13,408 nt of DNA, from assembly GCF_002483225.1 (NCBI RefSeq), contig NZ_DLHL01000057.1, positions 1 to 13,408 on the forward strand, given 5' to 3'. This DNA comes from Gemmatimonas sp. UBA7669. Lineage in GTDB: Bacteria; Gemmatimonadota; Gemmatimonadetes; Gemmatimonadales; Gemmatimonadaceae. Below the pieces are notes generated by a model, which searched no databases, was not told the origin of the DNA, and saw only the letters and a list, made by a program, of their open reading frames with translations. Position 1 is the stretch's first letter. Every line of letters begins with the position of its first letter. Below are positions 8,413-13,408 of the stretch, piece after piece. Both the position numbers and the translations under genes were made by a program.

Positions 8413-8469
8413 ATTTCACGATCCCCGTCAGGCCGGAAAAACCGCCACGGGCATGAAATACCCGGCCTG
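8413..8469 (+). promoter_or_regulatory. Candidate structured leader upstream of the lipoprotein gene
   Basis: Two alternative foldings exist. The first is a three-tier hairpin: ATTTCA/TGAAAT (8413-8418 with 8454-8459), CCCGT/ACGGG (8424-8428 with 8447-8451) and GG-CGG/CCG-CC around an AAAAA loop (8431-8446). The second pairs CAGGCCGG (8429-8436) perfectly with CCGGCCTG (8462-8469), which would break the first. The element lies about 100 bases before the lipoprotein ATG. I do not recognise it as a known riboswitch class, and it could instead be a DNA-level dyad. Confidence 0.35.
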
Positions 8470-8567
8470 CCGATCTCGCTGCGTGGACACCTGACCCAGA
8501 TGGCGCGACCTGCGCGCCGCGCCGGGTCGTGCGGTTTTCGCTCAATCCCTCAGCCGAGAATACGTCG

Positions 8568-9443
8568 ATGTCGACACTTCTGCGCCTGGCCACGCTGGCT
8601 CCGTTCGCCCTGGCCGCCTGCTCTGACAATCCCACTGCAGACACCCCGATCTCGCGGCCCGACCGCGTGCCCGCCGAGGCCGTTGGCACATTCCGCCACT
8701 ACGGCGCCCCACTGACGGTGGGTGCCGGCAAGGCCCGCGCCTACGTCGTGCTGGACGAGCGCGCCAGCAACCGTCCGCTGGAGGTGGGTGTGGCGCTCGA
8801 CGCCGCCGCCCTCGAGAGTCTGCCGACCCCGGCCGCCCCCCAGCCGGGCGGCGGGCACAATCATGCCGACTCGCATGAGTACCTGCTCACGCTGCCCAAT
8901 GGGCACGGCACACAGTACCAGTTCATCACGCTCGACTGGAATGCCGCGGGTCACGAACCGCCGGGCATCTACGATCTGCCGCACTTCGATTTCCATTTTT
9001 ACACCATTTCGCAGGCCGAGCGGAACGCCATCGATCCTGCCGACCCGCAGTTCGGTGCCAAGGCGGCGCGCTTCCCGGCCTCGGCCTATGTGCCGCCCCG
9101 CTACATGGTGCTGCCGCCGCCACCGGCTCCGGTGAGCGCCGTGCCGCGCATGGGGGTGCATTGGCTCGATGTGGCCTCGCCGGAACTGCAGGCCCCGACG
9201 TCGCCCAACCACAAGGCGTTCACGCACACCTTCATTCACGGCTCGTGGGATGGACACTTCATTTTCGACGAACCCATGATCACGCGCGCGTTCCTGCTGA
9301 CCAAGCCTGACCTGACGGTGCCACTGCCGCAGTCCGCGCAGGTCGAGAAGGCGGGCTACTATCCCACGACGTACCGTATCACCTACGATGCCACGGCACG
9401 CGAGTATCGCATTGCCCTCGGCAGCCTCGTGAAGCGGCAGTAA
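8568..9443 (+). CDS. Histidine-rich lipoprotein, DUF5602/TTHB210-like
   Basis: I chose the ATG at 8568 because it gives a typical lipoprotein signal: MSTLLRLATLAPFALAAC with lipobox LAAC and lipidated C18. The frame is open back to a GTG at 8529, which would bury the signal. The mature protein starts C-S-D, so it is probably sent to the outer membrane or stays in the periplasm. The 291-residue product has an N-terminal half with HNHADSHEYLLTLP (97-110) and PHFDFHFYTIS (138-148), and a C-terminal half with MGVHWLDVASPEL (195-207), FTHTFIHGSWDGHFIFDEPMI (218-238 in total) and YYPTTYRITYD. The GVHW...FIHGSWDGHFIF pattern resembles DUF5602 (TTHB210-like) proteins; this is recognition by eye. Dense histidines suggest metal binding, not shown. 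It is divergent from the sigma gene and could be a member of its regulon. No enzymatic function is known to me. Confidence 0.75.
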   Translation: MSTLLRLATLAPFALAACSDNPTADTPISRPDRVPAEAVGTFRHYGAPLTVGAGKARAYVVLDERASNRPLEVGVALDAAALESLPTPAAPQPGGGHNHADSHEYLLTLPNGHGTQYQFITLDWNAAGHEPPGIYDLPHFDFHFYTISQAERNAIDPADPQFGAKAARFPASAYVPPRYMVLPPPPAPVSAVPRMGVHWLDVASPELQAPTSPNHKAFTHTFIHGSWDGHFIFDEPMITRAFLLTKPDLTVPLPQSAQVEKAGYYPTTYRITYDATAREYRIALGSLVKRQ

Positions 9444-9446
9444 GCA

Positions 9447-9472
9447 CGGCCACGCCCCACGGCGCGCGGCCG
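9447..9472. terminator. Candidate bidirectional terminator hairpin
   Basis: The short gap between the convergent lipoprotein and membrane-protein genes holds CGGCC/GGCCG (9447-9451 with 9468-9472) and, inside it, CGCC/GGCG (9453-9456 with 9461-9464) around a CCAC loop. That is nine GC-rich base pairs. The position between convergent stops supports a terminator function. No T-tract follows on either strand. Confidence 0.45.
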
Positions 9473-9474
9473 GT

Positions 9475-10323
9475 TCAGTTCAGTCCGAACTCGCCGCGCG
9501 CCTGCTTGTTCGCGCGTTGCCCAACGTCCGTGTCCGACAGCAGCGCATCACGCGCACCGTCTTCGGTGGTGGCGCGTGCCCCATGTTCATCCGTGCGCAC
9601 CAGCGCCATGGCATCCTCGCGGCGCGCCAGCAGCGTCCAGAACTCGCCCGCATCGGGATCGGCATTCTCACTGGCGGGCAGCAGCGCGTACATGGCCTTG
9701 TACATCAGGCTGAACGCATAGAACAGCGCCAGCATGTCCGGCAACACGAGCACAAGGCGCGTGATGGCGTTGACGTTGGCCACCTGGTCATTGAACGCCG
9801 GCGTGTTGAATGGCGCCAGCACCATGCGGTAATTGATGACGAAATTCACCACACCCGCCGCAAGGTTGGTGAATCCAATGAACAACGCCGCGCGGCGCAT
9901 GGCCTGCCCTACGCTGGGCTCGTCCAGCAGGCGATGCATCTGCGCTTCGCGATCGGGCGTATCGGGGTCGAGCCCCTGCAGGGCAATCGCCCGCGTGACG
10001 GGTCGGGCGGAGAACGCACTCAGTCCGAACACGAGGAAGGCCAGCAGATAGCTGGCGCTGTCCTTGAACGCGAACAGCGCGCCGTCCACGTACCAGAACG
10101 CGAGCGCACCACGCATGATGGCCGACGCGCCGCCATAGGTGGTGATGAAGTTGAAGCGCCGCGAAATGACCAGCAGGTCGAGCAGCACCCATGCCACGGG
10201 CACCAGCGCCGCGGTGAGGTACGCAGTGAGCGTACCCAGTGGCGCGGTCCCGTACTTGAGAATCAGCACCGGCGCCACGGCGCCGATGAGGATATCCAGA
10301 GTGAGCTTGACCGTCTTCGACAT
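9475..10323 (-). CDS. Six-helix membrane protein, VC0807-like
   Basis: The product is a predicted inner-membrane protein of 282 residues. I start it at the ATG at 10323 (MSKTVKLTLDILIG), 11 bases after the DUF2461 stop; the longer open frame reaches back into that gene and encodes nothing membrane-like. Hydrophobic segments lie at about 8-26, 32-54, 60-80, 90-107, 143-165 and 185-210. They are followed by a charged, acidic C-terminal tail of about 65 residues that should be soluble. The opening LxLDILIGAVAPVLIL, the LLDLLVISRRFNFITTYGGAS loop and a second cluster with FTNLAAGVVNFVINYR fit the VC0807 family of uncharacterised membrane proteins. I am moderately sure of that family. It is the last gene of a probable esterase-DUF2461-membrane protein operon. 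Confidence 0.7.
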   Translation of the reverse strand: MSKTVKLTLDILIGAVAPVLILKYGTAPLGTLTAYLTAALVPVAWVLLDLLVISRRFNFITTYGGASAIMRGALAFWYVDGALFAFKDSASYLLAFLVFGLSAFSARPVTRAIALQGLDPDTPDREAQMHRLLDEPSVGQAMRRAALFIGFTNLAAGVVNFVINYRMVLAPFNTPAFNDQVANVNAITRLVLVLPDMLALFYAFSLMYKAMYALLPASENADPDAGEFWTLLARREDAMALVRTDEHGARATTEDGARDALLSDTDVGQRANKQARGEFGLN

Positions 10324-10334
10324 GAACCCGGAAG

Positions 10335-11057
10335 CTAGAGCCGCGAGGAGGCCGGAGGCAGTCCCAGCGCCGAGTTGAGCCAGCGCACAAACGGCGTCAG
10401 GGCCGCATAGTGACGGGCCAGCGTGGCTGGCAGGCGGCTGCTGGTCACCTCCGCGTCGGTCAGGTCCGTCCCGACGGTAAACGATGGGTAGCGCAGCCAC
10501 TCCGCCGCCGGATGGTCGGGCGCGTAGCCCCGCGGTACCCGCGTCAGCCGGCCCTCCTCGTCCAACGCACCAAAGCGCCGACGGAACGCCTTGTCCTTCA
10601 CGATGGCCTCAAACCCGTCCAGATCGTCCACCAGACATTCGCGGATCTTCTGCAAGGCCGGCCGCGGGGGCATCCAGATGCCTCCGCCGCAGAAGCTCTC
10701 GCCGGGCTTGACCTGGATGTAGAAGCCGGCCCCACCATGCACGGCTTCACTCACGATGCGCGTGCCGACGTCGCGGTGAAAGAACCAGCAGGCCACGTGC
10801 GTCTTGTAGGGCGCCTTGTCCTTGCTGAAGCGCACATCGCGATGAATGCGAAACGCCGACTTCTTCGGCGAGCCCACGATCTCCGGCGCAAACTCGGCCA
10901 GCCGCACATCCATCTCTTCAATCAGGGCAGCGAGCGGCGCCTTGAGCTCGCGCTCGTAGTCGCCACGGTGGTCCTCGAACCACTCCTTGCGATTGTGACG
11001 CGCGAGGCCGCGCAGAAAAGTGAGCGCCTTGGGCGAGAAACTGGGCTTGGCATCCAT
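10335..11057 (-). CDS. DUF2461 family protein (TIGR02453-like)
   Basis: This 240-residue soluble protein has an unknown biochemical role. The start at the ATG at 11057 (MDAKPSFSPKALTFL) fits the family, whose members begin a few residues before the F-x-x-L-x-x-N-x-x-x-WF motif, seen here as LARHNRKEWFEDHRGDYE (18-35). Other family signatures are AFRIHRDVRFSKDKAPYKTH (68-87), GFYIQVKPGE (111-120) and GGGIWMPPRPALQKIR (124-139). The length is typical, and no signal peptide or membrane segment is visible. The open frame further upstream reads low-quality Cys/Arg-rich sequence and overlaps the esterase gene. It lies 49 bases after the esterase and 11 bases before the membrane-protein gene, so all three are probably cotranscribed. 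Confidence 0.88.
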   Translation of the reverse strand: MDAKPSFSPKALTFLRGLARHNRKEWFEDHRGDYERELKAPLAALIEEMDVRLAEFAPEIVGSPKKSAFRIHRDVRFSKDKAPYKTHVACWFFHRDVGTRIVSEAVHGGAGFYIQVKPGESFCGGGIWMPPRPALQKIRECLVDDLDGFEAIVKDKAFRRRFGALDEEGRLTRVPRGYAPDHPAAEWLRYPSFTVGTDLTDAEVTSSRLPATLARHYAALTPFVRWLNSALGLPPASSRL

Positions 11058-11106
11058 AACGCGTCGTGTCAGATCAGTGGAAGCGTAGCGTGAGAAGCTG
11101 CAACAG

Positions 11107-11979
11107 TCAGCGCATGCCCGACGACATGGCGCGAGCAATGGCCTGCGGCGTATTCAACGACGGAAAAAGAAACTGGAGGAACAAGCCACTGCGCTCACCC
11201 CAGGCCCGCTCGTCGTGCAGGGCACCCGGCGCTTCGTGATACGACAGGTCGTGGCCATCACGCCAGCCCTGGCGCTGCAGCATGCGATACAGCAAACGCG
11301 TGCCCTTGAGCATGCGCGTCTCCCCCGTGCCCACGTCGAGCCAGATGCGGAGATCGGGACGTCCGTCGTCGGAGCTCGCCAGTTGCCGCACGATCCAGCG
11401 ATCATCCCACCACACGCTCGGGCTCAGGAGCGCGAGCTTGCCGAAAATCGCGGAATGCGTGAGGCCCAAATGCAGACTCAGCAATCCCCCCAGTGAGCTG
11501 CCGGCCAACGCCGTGTCGCGTGGGCCGCGACGCGTTCGCCACTGTCGATCCACCCACGGCTTGATTTCGTACACCAGCATCTGACCGTACCGATCTGCCA
11601 TGCCGCCGGCGTCATGCATGCTGTCGCGCGTGGGCGTGTACTCGTCAATGCGATCACGACCCGCGTTGCCGATGGCCACCAGAATGATGGGCTCGATGAC
11701 CTGCGCGTGCATGAGCGCGCGCGCCGTCGTGTCCACACCCCACTGCACGCCGAACGGCGACAATGGCAGATCGTCGAACACGTTCTGCCCGTCATGCAGA
11801 TACAACACCGGATAGCGCCGGGCCGGATCGGCATCATACTCAGGCGGCAGGCACACGATGACATCATGCGGCTGCGGAAGAAATCGCGAGCGCAGTGCGG
11901 GGAAGTGCAGCAGCGAGCCGACGCGCACCGCCGCGGGCGGCGCGAGATCCTGTGGCGCAGGAAGACCAGCATGGTACAT
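11107..11979 (-). CDS. Alpha/beta-hydrolase esterase (PF00756/COG2819 type)
   Basis: The product is a predicted serine esterase of 290 residues in the enterochelin esterase/esterase D-like superfamily. Visible features are YLHDGQNVFDD (60-70, near the oxyanion hole), the nucleophile elbow GSSLGG with S162, the likely acid D215 in LDVGTGE, and catalytic H255 in GALHDERAW. All triad members are therefore present. I start at the ATG at 11979 (MYHAGLPAP); the open frame runs far upstream into the glycosyltransferase gene, and an ATG at 12036 is a weaker alternative. No signal peptide is seen, so the enzyme is probably cytoplasmic. The substrate cannot be read from the sequence. It is first in the minus-strand operon and divergent from the glycosyltransferase gene. 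Confidence 0.85.
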   Translation of the reverse strand: MYHAGLPAPQDLAPPAAVRVGSLLHFPALRSRFLPQPHDVIVCLPPEYDADPARRYPVLYLHDGQNVFDDLPLSPFGVQWGVDTTARALMHAQVIEPIILVAIGNAGRDRIDEYTPTRDSMHDAGGMADRYGQMLVYEIKPWVDRQWRTRRGPRDTALAGSSLGGLLSLHLGLTHSAIFGKLALLSPSVWWDDRWIVRQLASSDDGRPDLRIWLDVGTGETRMLKGTRLLYRMLQRQGWRDGHDLSYHEAPGALHDERAWGERSGLFLQFLFPSLNTPQAIARAMSSGMR

Positions 11980-12114
11980 CCCGAATGCTAACCGGCACCC
12001 TGAGCCCGACCAATTGCCGCCGTTCACACCGGACATCGGCAATCGTGACCGAACAGGGACGAAAATGCGGCCAAGCCGGTATCCTGTCGCAATGTCGCGG
12101 CCCCAGCCTTCGGC
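11980..12114. promoter_or_regulatory. Divergent intergenic region, esterase / glycosyltransferase
   Basis: These 135 bases should contain promoters in both directions. TATCCT at 12080-12085 is a possible -10 for the glycosyltransferase, but no good -35 lies 16-18 bases upstream. An inverted repeat at 12013-12043 sits near the middle. Confidence 0.45.
12013..12043. repeat. Spaced 7-bp inverted repeat, possible operator
   Basis: ATTGCCG (12013-12019) is repeated in perfect inversion as CGGCAAT (12037-12043), with centres 24 bases apart. It lies between two divergent genes, where a dimeric regulator could contact both arms. Seven bases is short enough to occur by chance. Confidence 0.3.
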
Positions 12115-13350
12115 ATGACGAACCCGTCGCGCTCCGCTCCGCCCGCCGTCACTCGGCTGGCTCTCTTCACCGATACCTGGCTGCCGCAGGTGAACGGCGT
12201 GGCACGGACCCTCGATCGACTGGTGACCGAGTGTCATCGGCGAGGCATCGCCACCATGGTGGTGACGCCGGAGGACGGCTCCGCAGCGCCAACCGCTGCC
12301 CACTATGAGCTGAAGCGCTGGCCCGCGCGACCGTTCTGGGCGTACCCGCAACTGCACATGGCCACGCCGTCCACCGTGCGGGCCCGCGCACTGCTCGAAT
12401 CATTTCGCCCCGACCTCGTGCATGTCTCCACGCCCTTCGGTGTGGGGCTCTCGGGCCGACAGGCCGCGCGCGCGTTGAGTCTGCCGCTGGTGAGCTCGTA
12501 TCACACGCACTTCACGGCGTATCTCAAGCACTACCGCCTGCAGCATCTCGATGCGCTGTCCTGGCCGTTCCTGCGTTGGTTTCACAACGGCGGCCTCGCC
12601 ACCTTCGCGCCGACGCAGCATGTGGCCGATCAGCTCAGCGCGCAGGGATTTCGTGGTACGGCTGTATGGAGTCGTGGCATAGACACGGTACGCTTTCATC
12701 CGGCGCGTCGTTCGCTCGAGCGTCGACGCGCGCAAGGCGTACCGGACGACGCGTTGCTCTGCTGCTACGTGGGACGCCTGGCCCCCGAGAAGGGCATCGA
12801 TGTGGCCATGGAAGCACTGCGTCCGCTGCTGGCCGCGCAACCCGATCGGCTGCGCTTTCTCCTTGTGGGAGATGGGCCGGCTGAAACACGATTGCGCGAG
12901 TCCGCTCCGGCAGGGGTGTTGTTTGCCGGACGGCAGGAGGGCGATGCGCTTGCGGAGTGCTACGCCTCGTCCGATGTGTTCGTGTTTCCCTCGGTCACCG
13001 AAACGTTTGGCAACGTGGTGCTCGAGGCCATGGCATCCGGACTCTGCGTGGTGTCGCACCACGCAGGCCCCACGTACGAGTTTGCGCACAACGGCACGGC
13101 CTATCCGGTGGACGTAACGTCGCCGGATGTGCTGCGTGCCGCTGTGCACACGCTCATGCACGATGCGCCGCGGCGCGCAGCACTCGCCGCCGCTGGGCTG
13201 CGCGAAGCGCAGCGCCGCGACTGGGCCTCGGTGTGGGCGAAACTGTTCAGTCACTACACACACGTGCTAAACGATGCGCACGAACCGGTTGCTGCACCTG
13301 CTGGCTGCCCTGGTAAAATTGCTGAACCAGCTGCCTCTTCGGAGCAGTGA
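12115..13350 (+). CDS. GT4 family glycosyltransferase
   Basis: This is a retaining GT-B glycosyltransferase of 411 residues, most like MgtA-type or SqdX-like transferases that add a sugar to a lipid acceptor. The N-terminal domain (about 13-195) opens with LALFTDTWLPQVNGVARTL (15-33), including the NGV loop of these enzymes, and has DLVHVSTPFGVG and SSYHTHF. The C-terminal nucleotide-sugar domain begins near 212 with CYVGRLAPEKGID (R221 and K226 likely contact the donor phosphate), LLVGDGPAETRL and the EX7E motif E296-E304 in VTETFGNVVLEAMASG. It looks complete and active. The donor may be GDP-mannose, UDP-glucose or UDP-sulfoquinovose; sequence alone does not decide. The last roughly 30 residues (Ala/Pro-rich, PVAAPAGCPGKIAEP) are unlike the folded core and coincide with a nested inverted repeat in the DNA. 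The gene is monocistronic within the window. Confidence 0.88.
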   Translation: MTNPSRSAPPAVTRLALFTDTWLPQVNGVARTLDRLVTECHRRGIATMVVTPEDGSAAPTAAHYELKRWPARPFWAYPQLHMATPSTVRARALLESFRPDLVHVSTPFGVGLSGRQAARALSLPLVSSYHTHFTAYLKHYRLQHLDALSWPFLRWFHNGGLATFAPTQHVADQLSAQGFRGTAVWSRGIDTVRFHPARRSLERRRAQGVPDDALLCCYVGRLAPEKGIDVAMEALRPLLAAQPDRLRFLLVGDGPAETRLRESAPAGVLFAGRQEGDALAECYASSDVFVFPSVTETFGNVVLEAMASGLCVVSHHAGPTYEFAHNGTAYPVDVTSPDVLRAAVHTLMHDAPRRAALAAAGLREAQRRDWASVWAKLFSHYTHVLNDAHEPVAAPAGCPGKIAEPAASSEQ

Positions 13351-13359
13351 AATTTTACC
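13312..13359. terminator. Nested inverted repeat over the glycosyltransferase stop codon
   Basis: GGTAAAATT (13312-13320) and AATTTTACC (13351-13359) are perfect 9-bp inverted arms, AT-rich against a GC-rich background. Between them CTGC-TC/GA-GCAG (13331-13347, one bulged C) closes a cUUCGg tetraloop. The TGA (13348-13350) falls inside. Together these could form a long stem ending the transcript, although no T-tract follows. The structure might also be part of an insertion remnant. Confidence 0.45.
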
Positions 13360-13390
13360 TTGACACGCGGTGAACACGACTGAACCTTAG

Positions 13391-13408
13391 CAGGGTGCTG
13401 AAAAACCG
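13391..13408. mobile_element. Possible insertion-sequence terminal repeat at the window edge
   Basis: CAGGGTGCTGAAAAACCG runs to the last base and resembles terminal inverted repeats of several IS families, which often contain GGTGCTGAAAAA. The preceding 40 bases are non-coding and more AT-rich than the rest of the window. The partner repeat and any transposase would lie outside the window, so this is only a suspicion. Confidence 0.2.

Larger units (their letters stand above)
8290..8567. promoter_or_regulatory. Divergent intergenic region, sigma gene / lipoprotein gene
   Basis: These 278 bases separate the sigma start (minus) from the lipoprotein start (plus) and must hold promoters for both units. 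I could not find a convincing -35/-10 pair on either strand. The middle contains the largest inverted repeats of the window outside genes (8343-8367 and 8413-8469). A short AT-rich stretch with AAGTTCAAGCGAAATA (8386-8401) lies between them and is the most likely place for promoter elements. No open frame that looks like a real gene is present. Confidence 0.55.

Noticed and set aside
7618..8715. 365-codon plus-strand frame across the sigma gene, the intergenic region and the lipoprotein start
   Set aside because: It spans three annotated units antisense or out of frame, with low-complexity composition and no motif.
8550..9257. 235-codon minus-strand frame opposite the lipoprotein
   Set aside because: It is rich in Arg and Gly with no signal or domain, whereas the plus strand has a clear lipobox and conserved motifs.
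12400..13263. 287-codon minus-strand frame antisense to the glycosyltransferase
   Set aside because: The plus-strand frame has all GT4 motifs; the antisense product is Arg/His/Cys-rich and unrecognisable.
13274..13363. 29-codon frame beginning MRTNRLLHLLAALVKLLNQL, overlapping the glycosyltransferase 3' end
   Set aside because: The Leu-rich amphipathic look is suggestive of a small membrane peptide, but there is no Shine-Dalgarno site and it lies out of frame inside a good gene. Chance is more likely.
13360..13388. TTGACA with a 17-base spacer to AACCTT as a promoter
   Set aside because: The -35 is perfect but the -10 is a poor match and no gene is visible downstream in the window.

Overview
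The window is GC-rich, densely packed bacterial chromosome. The gene content looks most like Gemmatimonadota: an ECF sigma factor of the TIGR02999/ECF43 type followed by Ser/Thr kinases with a short helical N-terminal segment, and a beta-barrel family I associate with that phylum. This assignment rests on recognised gene types, not on a search, and is moderate in confidence. I see no rRNA, tRNA, CRISPR array or complete mobile element.

Layout: (1) 1-1160, plus strand, is the 3' part of an outer-membrane beta-barrel protein gene cut by the window edge. (2) 8289-1161, minus strand, is a probable three-gene signalling operon: an ECF sigma factor, then two tandem paralogous proteins of about 1,080 residues, each a Ser/Thr kinase fused to a STAND-type ATPase and a TPR-like C-terminal region. 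The second kinase gene starts inside the stop of the first (ATGA overlap). The operon ends at a stop codon that abuts the stop of the barrel gene inside a perfect 14-bp palindrome. (3) 8568-9443, plus strand and divergent from the sigma gene, is a histidine-rich lipoprotein resembling DUF5602/TTHB210. The roughly 280-bp region between the two carries several potential hairpins. (4) 11979-9475, minus strand, is a second probable operon: a PF00756-type esterase, a DUF2461 protein and a six-helix VC0807-like membrane protein. (5) 12115-13350, plus strand, is a GT4 glycosyltransferase divergent from the esterase; its 3' end lies in a nested inverted repeat. The last 60 bases are visibly more AT-rich and end in a motif resembling an insertion-sequence terminus.

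How it may work: no anti-sigma gene is visible beside the sigma factor. Its region 2.2 lacks the usual acidic motif and carries threonines there, as in the Vibrio EcfP/PknT pair where a kinase switches the sigma on by phosphorylation. I infer that the two kinase-ATPase proteins gate the sigma factor, with the STAND/TPR halves as sensors, and that the divergent lipoprotein is a plausible target. The reported control of the Thermus TTHB210 protein by a neighbouring sigma-E system fits this. The esterase, DUF2461, membrane-protein and glycosyltransferase genes look like ordinary housekeeping or envelope genes with no visible tie to the signalling operon.
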